Shown here: one piece after another, positions 42,952 to 52,010 of the stretch
Position numbering within the stretch: the stretch's first letter is position 1
How the letters are laid out: every line of letters begins with the position of its first letter
Source of the DNA: an uncultured Eubacteriales bacterium
Lineage (GTDB): Bacteria; Bacillota; Clostridia; Oscillospirales; CAG-272
Length of the DNA: 64,000 nucleotides
Assembly: GCA_934402395.1 (NCBI GenBank)
Contig: CAKRTQ010000009.1
Coordinates: 45,700 to 109,699, forward strand
Direction of reading: 5' to 3'
Notes under the pieces: model-generated
The model's input: the letters and a program-made list of their open reading frames with translations, nothing else
Databases searched by the model: none
What the model was told of the DNA's origin: nothing
Translations under genes and position numbers: made by a program

Positions 42952-44145
42952 TCAGTTTATTCCGAGTGCGCGCGCAGTCTCGCCGAGGCGGCGGCAGCCC
43001 TCGCGTATATTTTCGTCGGACGGGGTGGAGTAATTTATCCTGAACGACCGGGATGTGCCGTCCGGATCGCAGAGAAACGCGTTTCCTGGCACGACCGCAA
43101 CGCGGTTTTCGAGCGCTTTTTTCACAAAGCCGTTCATGTCGCAGCCTTCCGGCAGCGTGCACCACACAAACAGTCCGCCCTCGGGACGGGTGAAGCTTAT
43201 CGGCGCGGGCAGCTCGCGATCAAGACATTCAAGCATCAGCCCGCATTTGTGACGGTAGATGGCTTGTATGTCGCGTATGTGACCTTCAAGGTCGCACTCG
43301 GTAATATAGCGGTGGCAGAGCATCTGAAAGAATATATTCGTGTGAACATCCTCGACCTGCTTTGCCACGACCATCTTGGCAATGACCGGCGCGGGAGCCG
43401 TAACGTATCCCACGCGCATTCCCGCTGAGAGGATCTTTGAAAATGACGAACAGTATATCACCCGCCCGTCGGTGTCCATGCTCTTGAGGGTGGGTACGTC
43501 CTCGCCCGCAAAGCGCAGCTCGCCGTATGGATTGTCCTCAAGTATCATAACGTTGTGGCGGCGTGCGATCTCGTATATCCTCTTCCGCTTTTCAAGGCTC
43601 GTGGTTATCCCCGCGGGATTCTGGAAGGTCGGTATGAGGTAAATGAAGCGTGCGCGCGGCTCGCGCGAAAGCGCCGTGTCAAGCTTATCCGGGTCTATGC
43701 CGTCGCTTTCGAGCGGAACGCCGACAGGGCGCGCGCCGTTTGAACGGAAGGCGTTGAGCGCGCCGATGAAGGAAGGCTCCTCGCAGATAACAACGTCGCC
43801 CTCGTTGCAAAGCACCTTTGCCGTAAGCTCGATGCCCTGGTTGCCGCCCGAAACGATGATGGTTTCATCGCTGTCCGAGCCGATGCCGAACTTTTTTTGC
43901 TGTCTCCCGGCGACCTCGCGCCGCAGCGGGGGATAGCCCTCCGTCTGGCTGTACTGAAGTGCCGCCACGGGCGTTTCGGCAAAGATCTCAGCCGACAGGC
44001 GGCGTATGTCCTCTATCGGAAAGGACTCCGCGGCGGGGTTGCCCGCGGCGAAGGATATTATCTGCGGATCGGAGAGGGATTTGAATATTTCGCGTATAGC
44101 GGACGGCCGCAGACCCGCCAGCTTGTCGGAGAATCTGTACTCCAT
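42952..44145 (-). CDS. PLP-dependent aminotransferase, class I fold type
   Basis: A 397-residue aminotransferase: VSGGNQGIELTAKVLCNEGDVVICEEPSF, YLIPTFQNPAGIT, ILEDNPYGELRF, and YCSSFSKILSAGMRVGYV with the PLP Lys, and GLFVWCTLPEGCD. It resembles the 2-aminoadipate/aromatic (LysN, ARO8-like) group and lacks the N-terminal helix-turn-helix of MocR regulators. Substrate is open; the trpS neighbour is not strong evidence for an aromatic one. First gene of the leftward operon, with a strong promoter. Confidence 0.88.
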   Translation of the reverse strand: MEYRFSDKLAGLRPSAIREIFKSLSDPQIISFAAGNPAAESFPIEDIRRLSAEIFAETPVAALQYSQTEGYPPLRREVAGRQQKKFGIGSDSDETIIVSGGNQGIELTAKVLCNEGDVVICEEPSFIGALNAFRSNGARPVGVPLESDGIDPDKLDTALSREPRARFIYLIPTFQNPAGITTSLEKRKRIYEIARRHNVMILEDNPYGELRFAGEDVPTLKSMDTDGRVIYCSSFSKILSAGMRVGYVTAPAPVIAKMVVAKQVEDVHTNIFFQMLCHRYITECDLEGHIRDIQAIYRHKCGLMLECLDRELPAPISFTRPEGGLFVWCTLPEGCDMNGFVKKALENRVAVVPGNAFLCDPDGTSRSFRINYSTPSDENIREGCRRLGETARALGIN

Positions 44146-44179
44146 AACAATAGCCTCGGATATATATTTTTACATTATA

Positions 44180-44208
44180 ATGATACATCATTTCACCCGT
44201 ATTGTCAA
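44180..44208 (-). promoter_or_regulatory. Promoter of the leftward eight-gene operon
   Basis: On the minus strand, TTGACA (44208-44203) and TATCAT (44185-44180) with a 17-base spacer. Confidence 0.8.
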
Positions 44209-44262
44209 GCTTTTTTTGGTGCTGCGCGGTGGGTGCGCGCCCTTTGTGATGAGTCAAAACGC

Positions 44263-44291
44263 TTGACAAATCATACGATGTGTGGTAAAAT
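44263..44291 (+). promoter_or_regulatory. tetR-family gene promoter
   Basis: TTGACA (44263-44268) and TAAAAT (44286-44291), 17-base spacer. It diverges from the leftward operon promoter 55 bases away. Confidence 0.8.
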
Positions 44292-44342
44292 AGAATCGGA
44301 TAATTAGAACGGTCGTTTGATAAGAGACAGGGGGCAATAATA

Positions 44343-44879
44343 TTGAAGCTGACGGGTACGAATTTTCTCTCCGGAATGAAAAAGAAAAGGGAAAGCACAA
44401 AGGAGAATATCAGGCTTTCCACCTTCAGACTGCTGTCCGAACGCGGGTATGCCAACATATCGATGCGCGATATTGCCGCCGAGGCGGGAGTTGCACTCAG
44501 CCAGATCGCATACTATTACCACACCAAAGAGGGGCTTATCTCCGAGGTCGCAGACGAGGCGGTAGAGCGTTTTGTCGACGGCTTCGATGCGGCGCTCAGG
44601 GCGAGCCGGGAGGATCCTGTGGCTGCCGCGCGCAGCTATTTTTCAGACACCTCGGGCAAGGACGCCGCATTGTGGCGCGTGGTGCTTGACTTTGTGGGTC
44701 AGGCAAGCTGGGTCCCCGCATTCCGCGAGAGCATAAACAGTTTTTTCTCGCGCCTTTCAGCCATTCTTGAAGAAAAATTAAAAATGTCGGGCGCCGATGC
44801 CGTAATCGCGGATGCAAGCGATATAATAGGCGCGCTTTTCGGGGCTTCGGTCATGCGTATGCTTGCCGCCGGGGTATGA
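44343..44879 (+). CDS. TetR family transcriptional regulator
   Basis: A 178-residue regulator: STFRLLSERGYANISMRDIAAEAGVALSQIAYYYHTKEGLISEV is a typical TetR DNA-binding domain (about 27-70). The ligand domain is short. TTG start at 44343 with AGGGGG upstream; ATG at 44376 is an alternative. It lies upstream of the glycosyltransferase-acyltransferase genes and may control them, or the divergent operon, or both. Confidence 0.88.
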   Translation: MKLTGTNFLSGMKKKRESTKENIRLSTFRLLSERGYANISMRDIAAEAGVALSQIAYYYHTKEGLISEVADEAVERFVDGFDAALRASREDPVAAARSYFSDTSGKDAALWRVVLDFVGQASWVPAFRESINSFFSRLSAILEEKLKMSGADAVIADASDIIGALFGASVMRMLAAGV

Positions 44880-44916
44880 CATCGCCGGACGGTCCGCACA
44901 GAAAGTGAGAAAATCA

Positions 44917-46074
44917 ATGAAAATAGCCATTATCTGCGACGTGCTCGGTAAGGAAAACAACGGCACAACGGTCGCCGCAATGAATCTTATACGCTCTCTC
45001 AAAGCCAAAGGACACGACGTGCGCGTCGTCTGCCCGGACGAGGACCGCCGCGGCGACGAGGGATTTTACATCGTAAAAAAAATAAATTTCGGTATATTCA
45101 ACGATTACGTTGAGGAGAACGGCGTGGTCATATCCCGTCCGGATGAGGATACCCTGCGCACCGTCATACATGACGCCGATGTCTGCCACCTTGTGACACC
45201 CTTCTTTCTTGCGCACAAAGGAATGGAGATCGCGCGCGAATACGGCGTGCCGGTCACAGCGTCCTTCCATTGCCAGGCTGAAAATATCTCCAGCCATCTC
45301 TTCCTCATGAATTCGACCCGTTTCAATACCAAGATATACAAGACCCTTTACAGCTATGTTTACAGGTACTGCACGGCAGTTCATTACCCCACGCAGTTCA
45401 TATGCGATGTATTTGAGCGCGAATGCGGGCACCAAACGAATCATTATGTCATTTCAAACGGAGTCGGCAAGGAATTTGTGCGTGATCCGCAGCCGAAGCC
45501 CGAAGAATTTGCCGATAAAAAGGTTATACTGTTTACGGGGCGTTATTCGCGCGAAAAGTGCCACCGCGTGCTTATAGATGCTGCCGCGCGCACGCGCGAC
45601 CCCGAAAGAATAAAGCTTGTTTTTGCGGGCACGGGACCGCTTGACGAAAAGCTGCACGAGTACGCGGCAAAGGTGCTGCCGGCGGATGATCAGCCGTTTT
45701 TCGGCTTTTTCTCGCGTCCGGACATGATAAAGGTGCTTAATTACGCTGACCTTTACGTTCACCCCGCCGAGATCGAGATCGAGGCTATAGCCTGCCTTGA
45801 GGCAATAAAGTGCGGTCTGGTCCCGGTCATTGCCGATTCACCGCGTTCGGCGACCCGCTACTTCGCACTCGGCGAAAAAAATCTTTTCAGGTACGATTCG
45901 CCCGATGAGCTTGCGGAGAGGATCGACTTCTGGCTTGACAATCCCGACGAGCTTGAGCGCTGCCGCCGTGCATACGAGGGCTATTCGGCGCAGTTTGACC
46001 GTGACGTATGCATGGACCGCATGGAGGGAATGCTCATCGACGCCGCGGCGAGCATAAAGAACGCAGACGGCTGA
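44917..46074 (+). CDS. Glycosyltransferase family 4, diacylglycerol-type glucosyltransferase-like
   Basis: A 385-residue GT-B enzyme. Seen: MKIAIICDVLGKENNGTTVAAMNLIRSLKAKGHDVRVV, SFHCQAENISSHL, ISNGVGKEFV, VILFTGRYSREKCHRVLIDA and ADLYVHPAEIEIEAIACLEAIKCGLVPV with the E-x7-E motif. Resembles glycolipid synthases that add sugar to diacylglycerol; acceptor unproven. The start at 44917 is 37 bases after the TetR stop. The acyltransferase and second glycosyltransferase following support a lipid acceptor. Confidence 0.75.
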   Translation: MKIAIICDVLGKENNGTTVAAMNLIRSLKAKGHDVRVVCPDEDRRGDEGFYIVKKINFGIFNDYVEENGVVISRPDEDTLRTVIHDADVCHLVTPFFLAHKGMEIAREYGVPVTASFHCQAENISSHLFLMNSTRFNTKIYKTLYSYVYRYCTAVHYPTQFICDVFERECGHQTNHYVISNGVGKEFVRDPQPKPEEFADKKVILFTGRYSREKCHRVLIDAAARTRDPERIKLVFAGTGPLDEKLHEYAAKVLPADDQPFFGFFSRPDMIKVLNYADLYVHPAEIEIEAIACLEAIKCGLVPVIADSPRSATRYFALGEKNLFRYDSPDELAERIDFWLDNPDELERCRRAYEGYSAQFDRDVCMDRMEGMLIDAAASIKNADG

Positions 46075-46131
46075 TCCCGCAGTCCGGTATATGTGCAGGC
46101 TTTGCTTTCATCTCATCTTACGGACGTAAAA

Positions 46132-46986
46132 ATGAATTTATCGGATCTTGTAAATAAAAATAAAAAAGAAAACATTGCATCACCGCGCGAAGCGCGGCGC
46201 ACGGTAGAGTTCAGCGACGATAAAAACGATGATTTTGCGTCCCGCTCCCGCCGCGCCGATGCCGTTGACGGCAGCTATTGTTATTCGCACGGCGCGGTAT
46301 GGCAGCTTTCGTCCTTTGTGCTTTACCGCATGATAGCGACCCCGGTCGCCTACTGCTTCTGCCGTGTGCGCTTCGGTGTTAAAATAAAAGGAAAAAAGAA
46401 TCTGCGCGGTCTGCGCGGCGGATATTTTCTTTACGGCAATCACACGCAGGGCGCGGCGGATGCATTTATTCCGTCTCTTATCACCTTTCCGCGCCGCTGC
46501 GACATCGTCTGCGGGCGCGAGGCTGTGTCGATCCCGGTTGTAAAGCATATCGTGCCCATGGTCGGCGGGATACCGCTCGGTTCGACTGTCGGCGGCTGCC
46601 GCAACTTCTGCGGTGCGCTTGAAGAAAGCCTTGCTTCCGGGCACGCCGTTACCATTTATCCGGAGGCTCACATCTGGCCATACTGCAATTTCATACGCGA
46701 CTACCCGTCGGGATCATTCATGTACCCCGGCAGATTTGACGTACCTGCGGTCGGCTTTACCGTCACATACCGCAGGCGTATGATATTCAAAAGCCGCCCG
46801 CCGCTCATAACCGTTACGGTGGGAAAACCCGTTATGCCGGGCGAATATGTCACGCGCGATGAGCTGCGCGACCGCATACACGGCTTTATGACCGATACCG
46901 TCAATTCAAACGGAAGCTACGAATATATTAAATACAGAAAAAAAGACAGCGATAACAGCGCAAACATCGGAGGTTTTACGGCTTAA
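46132..46986 (+). CDS. PlsC-type lysophospholipid acyltransferase
   Basis: A 284-residue acyltransferase. Seen: FLYGNHTQGAADAFIPSL (a variant of the NHxxxxD motif with five residues between His and Asp), MVGGIPLGS, VTIYPEAHIWPYCNFIRDYPSGSF (the EGT-like block as PEA), and VPAVGFTVTY. It attaches a fatty acid to a glycerolipid. Weak RBS; a GTG 13 codons earlier is possible. It sits between two glycosyltransferases and ends 1 base before the next start. Confidence 0.78.
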   Translation: MNLSDLVNKNKKENIASPREARRTVEFSDDKNDDFASRSRRADAVDGSYCYSHGAVWQLSSFVLYRMIATPVAYCFCRVRFGVKIKGKKNLRGLRGGYFLYGNHTQGAADAFIPSLITFPRRCDIVCGREAVSIPVVKHIVPMVGGIPLGSTVGGCRNFCGALEESLASGHAVTIYPEAHIWPYCNFIRDYPSGSFMYPGRFDVPAVGFTVTYRRRMIFKSRPPLITVTVGKPVMPGEYVTRDELRDRIHGFMTDTVNSNGSYEYIKYRKKDSDNSANIGGFTA

Positions 46987-46987
46987 A

Positions 46988-48256
46988 ATGAAGGTTTGCC
47001 TTTTCAACGATTCCTTTCCGCCGCTTATAGACGGCGTTGTCAATACCGTGGTCAACTACGCCACGGTCATTCAAAAAAAATACGGCGATGTGCTTGTTGC
47101 CACGCCGAAATATCCGGGAGTTACAGACGATTACCCGTTTACCGTGCTGAGATATCCCAGCATAAACACCGTCCGCATGGTCGGATACCGCACCGGCAAT
47201 CCTTTTGACACGCTTGCGATGCGCAAAATGTCGGATTTTGCCCCAGATATCCTCCATTCGCACTGCCCCATGGCGTCGCTTTTCATGGCGCGCGAGCTGC
47301 GCAATCTCACCGGCGCGCCGATAATTCTGACCTATCACACAAAATTCGATATCGACATCAAGCGTGCGCTCAAGATCGGCTCGCTTTCGGAAGCGGCGAT
47401 ACGCGCCGTAGTCGAAAATATTGAGGCTGCGGACGAGGTATGGGCTGTCAACGAGGGTGCGGGCGAAAATCTCAAAAGTCTCGGCTTTTCCGGCGACATC
47501 CGCATAATGACCAACGGCGTGGAATATCCCCGGGGCGCGGCACCCGATGCCGACATTGCGTCGGCGCGTGCGGATTACGGTGTTCCCGGCGGCTGTCCGG
47601 TGTTCCTTTTTGTCGGGCGCATGATGTGGTACAAGGGTCAGCGCATAATCATTGACGGTCTCAGGCGTCTCAAGGCAGCGGGCAAGGCGTTTTCGATGCT
47701 CTTTGTCGGCGACGGCTCCGATCTTGAAGAAATAAAAAAATACGCCGCCGACTCGGGACTTGCATCCGAATGCATTTTCACCGGTGCGGTGCGCGACCGC
47801 GAGCGGCTGCGCGCCATATATTCGCTGGCTGATATGTTTTTACTGCCGTCGGTCTTTGATAACAACCCTATCGTTGTCAAGGAGGCGGCTGCCTGCGGCA
47901 CGGCGAGCGTGCTCGTAAGAGGGTCAAGCTCCGCCGAGGGCGTCTCTGACGGTGTTGACGGTCTGCTTATCGGAGAGGATGCCGATTCCATGGCTGCGGC
48001 GCTGCTCCGCATATGCAACGACGGGGATCTCGGCGCGCGCCTCGGGAACGCTGCAATGCACGATCTTTATGTTTCATGGGAGGACCGCATCGACGCTGCC
48101 GTTTCGCGCTATCACGAACTTATCGAAATGAAAAACCGCGGCGAGCTCAAGCCGCGCCGCGCCAAGCTTGACCGTGCTATCGGCGCGCTCAGCGAGATAC
48201 AGAACGGTCTTGACCGCGTGCGCGATTTCTTTACCGGGACCGGGCAGATTTTCTGA
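46988..48256 (+). CDS. Glycosyltransferase family 4 (second in glycolipid set)
   Basis: A 422-residue GT-B enzyme: MKVCLFNDSFPPLIDGVVNTVVNYATVIQ, ILHSHCPMASLFMARELR, YHTKFDIDIKRAL, IMTNGVEY, VFLFVGRMMWYKGQRIIIDGLRRL and SLADMFLLPSVFDNNPIVVKEAAACGTASV with the E-x7-E-like block. Resembles glucosyl- or galactosyl-diacylglycerol synthases. A heptad-like helical tail (LDRAIGALSEIQNGLDRVRDFF) may touch the membrane. Adjacent to the acyltransferase gene. Confidence 0.78.
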   Translation: MKVCLFNDSFPPLIDGVVNTVVNYATVIQKKYGDVLVATPKYPGVTDDYPFTVLRYPSINTVRMVGYRTGNPFDTLAMRKMSDFAPDILHSHCPMASLFMARELRNLTGAPIILTYHTKFDIDIKRALKIGSLSEAAIRAVVENIEAADEVWAVNEGAGENLKSLGFSGDIRIMTNGVEYPRGAAPDADIASARADYGVPGGCPVFLFVGRMMWYKGQRIIIDGLRRLKAAGKAFSMLFVGDGSDLEEIKKYAADSGLASECIFTGAVRDRERLRAIYSLADMFLLPSVFDNNPIVVKEAAACGTASVLVRGSSSAEGVSDGVDGLLIGEDADSMAAALLRICNDGDLGARLGNAAMHDLYVSWEDRIDAAVSRYHELIEMKNRGELKPRRAKLDRAIGALSEIQNGLDRVRDFFTGTGQIF

Positions 48257-48276
48257 ATCGATCGAGGTGTTTAATA

Positions 48277-49155
48277 TTGAATCCTGTTTTTGAAGCTGTG
48301 GTCGATGCGCTTCTTGACGCTCTTATCGACACGGCAAAGCTTTTGCCGATACTTTTTATCACCTACCTTGCAATGGAAGCGCTTGAGCACTACGCCGGCG
48401 ACCGCACATACGCATGGATAAGAAAGGCGCGCGGTGCGGGTCCGCTTCTCGGCGGGCTCATCGGGCTCATACCCCAATGCGGCTTTGCGGGCGGTGCGGC
48501 GGGACTTTACTCCGCCGGCGCGATAAGCATCGGCACTCTCGCTTCCGTTTTTATCGCCACATCCGACGAAATGCTGCCCATCCTTATCTCCGCAGGCGCA
48601 TCCTCGAAGCTTCTTTGGCTTCTTCTTTACAAGTTCGCGGCGGCTGTCATCACCGGTTTTGCGGTCGACGGCATCCTTCGCCTCTGTAAAAAGCGTCAGC
48701 CGGAGGTAAATGTCGGCGCAGTCTGCGCCCGCGACGGCTGCGACTGCGATGAGGACGAGCACGGCGGCATTCTTCTGCCCGCTCTTCGGCACACCATGAA
48801 GATAGGTCTTCTTATCCTCGCGGCATCGGCTCTGCTCGGCATCCTTTTCTGCTTTGTCGGTGCTGATGAGCTTGCGCGGCTTCCGATAAACGTTCCCGTT
48901 CTCGGCGAGGCGATCGCGGCGCTCTTCGGTCTTATCCCCAACTGCTCGGTTTCGGTACTGCTTACCAAGCTCTACGCCGGCGGCGTCATCTCAGCTGCGC
49001 CCATGATTGCAGGGCTTTGCGCCAACGGCGGTGTGGGCCTTCTCGTTCTTTACCGTCTTTGCGGCGACAAAAAGCGCAACATTGCCTTTACCGCGCTCCT
49101 CTGGCTCTCCGGCATTATCTTCGGCATCGGCTGTCGTTTTTTTGAGCTCGGGTGA
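48277..49155 (+). CDS. Putative manganese transporter / arsenic-efflux-like permease
   Basis: A 292-residue polytopic protein with two similar halves: LIGLIPQCGFAGGAAGLYSAGAISIGTLASVFIATSDEMLPIL and LFGLIPNCSVSVLLTKLYAGGVISAAPMIAGLCANGGVGLLVL, a duplication seen in putative Mn or arsenite permeases. The cytoplasmic loop CARDGCDCDEDEHGG (about residue 150) may bind metal. TTG start with GAGGTG 9 bases upstream. The last residues FFELG and the TGA are read from the head of a repeat unit, so the original C-terminus has been replaced or extended. Confidence 0.65.
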   Translation: MNPVFEAVVDALLDALIDTAKLLPILFITYLAMEALEHYAGDRTYAWIRKARGAGPLLGGLIGLIPQCGFAGGAAGLYSAGAISIGTLASVFIATSDEMLPILISAGASSKLLWLLLYKFAAAVITGFAVDGILRLCKKRQPEVNVGAVCARDGCDCDEDEHGGILLPALRHTMKIGLLILAASALLGILFCFVGADELARLPINVPVLGEAIAALFGLIPNCSVSVLLTKLYAGGVISAAPMIAGLCANGGVGLLVLYRLCGDKKRNIAFTALLWLSGIIFGIGCRFFELG

Positions 49156-49480
49156 CGTTTGTGCAGATTTTGAGCCGCATACCCCGAGAATGAAGAAGAT
49201 CGGATTTTGATCTTCTTCTTGAGCTCGGGTGACGTTTGTGCAGATTTTGAGCCGCATACCCCGAGAATGAAGAAGCTCGGATTTTGATCTTCTTCTTGAG
49301 CTCGGGTGGCGTTTGTGCAGATTCCAATCTGTATACCCCGATGGTAGGCGGGGAATAAAGTTATACAGACGCTTCAGTCCGGTTGCCCCGCCGCGTTTAG
49401 CCGTGCCGCAGCACGGCTAAACCAAAGAACAGAAAAGCAGATTCTTTTCTTTCTGCCGCCGGATAGTTACATCGGAACAT
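49137..49480 (+). repeat. Three tandem modular repeat units, the first entering a gene
   Basis: T-run from 49137; heads near 49144, 49221 and 49298. The first two units are 77 bases, end-to-end, with middle hairpin GAAGAAGATC/GATCTTCTTC; the third is a full 190-base unit with the hairpin-B module and tail ATAGTTACATCGGAACAT ending 49480. The first overlaps the stop of the transporter gene. The rest of 49156-49810 is a stretch with no gene apart from the liv promoter. Confidence 0.92.
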
Positions 49481-49689
49481 AATACACAAATACCGGCTCC
49501 CGTGCCGCAGATCTCTGCCGCTGCGCTGTCACATCGCAAATTTCGGGTCGGTACGTCCGTTTCTTCAACATCGGCACGTTCACTCTCCCGGCATTGGGTT
49601 TTCTTGCACATCTTACGCCCCATTTGGGGCGTTTTTTTGTATAAAAAGCTGAAAATGATTAAACACGGCAGTTTTTATTCATTTTAGTG

Positions 49690-49718
49690 TTGACAAGTCG
49701 GCGAAAAGAGGGTATAAT
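49690..49718 (+). promoter_or_regulatory. livJ promoter
   Basis: TTGACA (49690-49695) and TATAAT (49713-49718), 17-base spacer, about 90 bases before livJ. Confidence 0.85.
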
Positions 49719-49810
49719 CATGGAAAATATGAAAGTCATGATGCTTGAAATTGCAGATTTCGATGCGTTTCCTGCATTTTAGCTTATATTTCTTTCGGAG
49801 GAACGAAAAA

Positions 49811-50974
49811 ATGAAAAAAACACTTGCATTGGTACTGGCACTGATAATGGTTTCGGTGTGCTTTGTTGCCTGCGGCGACAAGAGCGATGAGAAGGTACTG
49901 AAGATCGGCGTGTTTGAGCCGGCGTCCGGATCCAACGGCGCAGGCGGCAAACAGGAATCCCTCGGCATAAAGTACGCCAACAGCGTATGCCCCACGATTG
50001 ATATCGACGGCGTGACATACAAAGTTGAGCTTGTTGAAGTTGATAACCAGTCCGCCGATGACAAGGCTGTCACAGCGGCATCCGAGCTTGTAAACAAAGG
50101 CGTTTCCGTTGTGGTCGGTTCTTACGGTTCATCCGTTTCGATCGCTGCGTCTCCCGTTTTCAAGGAAGCGGGCATCCCCGCCATCGGCATCACCTGCACA
50201 AACACTCAGGTAACAGAGGGCAACAAGCACTATTTCCGCATTTGCTTCCTCGATCCCTTCCAGGGCGCGGTACTTGCGAACTATGCATGGGAGCAGGGAA
50301 TAAGAACAGCCTACACTCTTGCCGAGCTTGGCAACGCATACGACCTCGGTCTTTCCAGCAGCTTCAAAACAGCCTTTGAGAAGCTCGGCGGAAAGGTGAT
50401 ATCCGACAACTTCCCCTCCAACCAGGCTGACTTCACTTCCTACATCACCAACGCCAAAAACGGCGGTGCGGAAGTAATATTTGCCCCCACATCGCTCTCC
50501 TACGCTCAGCTTATCGTTGAGGCTGCCGCATCGCAGAAAGTGGGAATTCCGCTTTACGCCGGCGACACATGGGACAGCAACGTTATACTTGACGCTGCCA
50601 AGGGCAAGGATGTCACCATCAACATCACCACCTTCTATCAGGAGGGCGGAAACAAGGAATTTGATGAAGGCTTTAAAAAATGGCTGAATTCCGACAAGAC
50701 CAATCTTACCAACAACGGCGGCGATGACATAGTTTCGGCTGTTTCCGCCATGGGATACGACTCATACTTCGTAGCTCTTGAAGCTGTCAAGGCGGCGAAG
50801 TCCACCGACCCCGCCAAGATTATGGCGGCTCTCTGGGGCGTTGAATACAAGGGTGTTACCGGTGAGATCAAGTTTGACTCCGTTAACGGAGATGCCGACC
50901 GCAAAGTTGCCTACATAAAAGTTGCCGACACCAAAACCGGCGCGTGGGTCTTTGTTAAGGAGCAGGGCGTTTGA
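49811..50974 (+). CDS. livJ: Branched-chain amino acid ABC transporter, binding lipoprotein
   Basis: A 387-residue lipoprotein (CFVACG, Cys21) of the Leu/Ile/Val-binding type: KIGVFEPASGSNGAGGKQESLGIKYA, VVVGSYGSSVSIAASPVFKEAGIPAI, GYDSYFVALEAVKAA and a GVTGEIKFDSVNGDADRKVAYIK end. RBS CGGAGG. It binds branched-chain amino acids or related ligands outside the membrane and hands them to LivHM. First gene of a five-gene operon; specificity is not shown. Confidence 0.9.
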   Translation: MKKTLALVLALIMVSVCFVACGDKSDEKVLKIGVFEPASGSNGAGGKQESLGIKYANSVCPTIDIDGVTYKVELVEVDNQSADDKAVTAASELVNKGVSVVVGSYGSSVSIAASPVFKEAGIPAIGITCTNTQVTEGNKHYFRICFLDPFQGAVLANYAWEQGIRTAYTLAELGNAYDLGLSSSFKTAFEKLGGKVISDNFPSNQADFTSYITNAKNGGAEVIFAPTSLSYAQLIVEAAASQKVGIPLYAGDTWDSNVILDAAKGKDVTINITTFYQEGGNKEFDEGFKKWLNSDKTNLTNNGGDDIVSAVSAMGYDSYFVALEAVKAAKSTDPAKIMAALWGVEYKGVTGEIKFDSVNGDADRKVAYIKVADTKTGAWVFVKEQGV

Positions 50975-51014
50975 CCTCTGCCCCGGCAATATCGGTGCTA
51001 TTTATGAGGGCTGT

Positions 51015-51103
51015 GGCGCATTTGCGCCCCGGCCCGAATGGCATTTGAGGCTCAGCCCCGTGGCTTGTGCTTCATATTGACTTCACCCTGCGCAAAAGCG
51101 CAG
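51015..51103 (+). promoter_or_regulatory. Intercistronic hairpins between livJ and livH
   Basis: GGCGC-ATTT-GCGCC (51015-51028) and CTGCGC-AAAA-GCGCAG (51088-51103), the second followed after 16 bases by the livH start. Such hairpins after binding-protein genes often raise the share of binding-protein mRNA. Function here is inference. Confidence 0.5.
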
Positions 51104-51121
51104 AAGATAAGAGGAAATTTT

Positions 51122-52000
51122 ATGGAATACATTTTAGCCGGAATATCCATAGGCGGACAGTACGCTCTGATAGCTATAGGCTATACCATGGTTTACGGCA
51201 TTCTGCGCCTTATAAACTTTGCGCACGGTGATATTTTCATGGTCGCGGGACTTATGATGGTCTATGCGGTCACGGCAATGCCGCTTGCGGCGGCGATCCC
51301 GTTCGTGCTCATAATGACGATGCTCCTCGGCTTTGCCGTTGAGCGTGCGGCATACAAGCCGCTTCGCACCGCGCCGCGTATGTCGGTCATGATATCCGCC
51401 ATCGGCGTGTCCTATATGCTTCAGAATGTGGCGCTTTACGCCACAGGCGGACTTGCCAAGACCTACCCTGCCATTCCGTGGCTTTCCGACATGGTAACGG
51501 TATTCGGCGCCACGACAAAGAGAGTCACCCTCATCACGCCGGTGCTCACTCTTGCTCTCGTCGTAGGACTCGTTCTGCTCATCCGCTTTACCAAAATAGG
51601 AATTGCCATGCGTGCCGTATCCAAGGATTTTGAAACGGCGCAGCTCATGGGTATCAGAATAAACCGCGTCATCAGCGCGACCTTTATTATCGGCTCGCTT
51701 CTGGCGGCGGTCGGCTCGGTCCTTTATTTTACAAACTACCCGTCGGTAATACCGACATCCGGCTCAATGCCGGGACTCAAATCCTTTGTTGCGGCGGTAT
51801 TCGGCGGTATCGGTTCGATCCCCGGCGCAGTCATAGGTGCGTTTATTATCGGTATATGTGAAAACCTCATCCGCTCGGTAAGCATTGCCGGCGTGAGTAT
51901 GTCCACATTCTCCGATGCATTTACGTTTGCTTTGCTTATCGTCATTCTCTGCGTAAAGCCCACCGGACTTTTCGGTGAGAAGACGGCTGAAAAGGTCTGA
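51122..52000 (+). CDS. livH: Branched-chain amino acid ABC permease LivH
   Basis: A 292-residue membrane permease: GISIGGQYALIAIGYTMVYGILRLINFAHGDIFM, AAYKPLR, SKDFETAQLMGIRINRVI (the EAA-like cytoplasmic loop) and FVAAVFGGIGSIPGAVIGAFIIGICENL. The start at 51122 has AGAGGAA upstream. 10 bases before livM. Confidence 0.95.
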   Translation: MEYILAGISIGGQYALIAIGYTMVYGILRLINFAHGDIFMVAGLMMVYAVTAMPLAAAIPFVLIMTMLLGFAVERAAYKPLRTAPRMSVMISAIGVSYMLQNVALYATGGLAKTYPAIPWLSDMVTVFGATTKRVTLITPVLTLALVVGLVLLIRFTKIGIAMRAVSKDFETAQLMGIRINRVISATFIIGSLLAAVGSVLYFTNYPSVIPTSGSMPGLKSFVAAVFGGIGSIPGAVIGAFIIGICENLIRSVSIAGVSMSTFSDAFTFALLIVILCVKPTGLFGEKTAEKV

Positions 52001-52010
52001 GAGGTGCATG

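Noticed and set aside
48277..49155. Frameshift truncation of the transporter
   Set aside because: Both duplicated halves are complete; only the last few residues come from the repeat.
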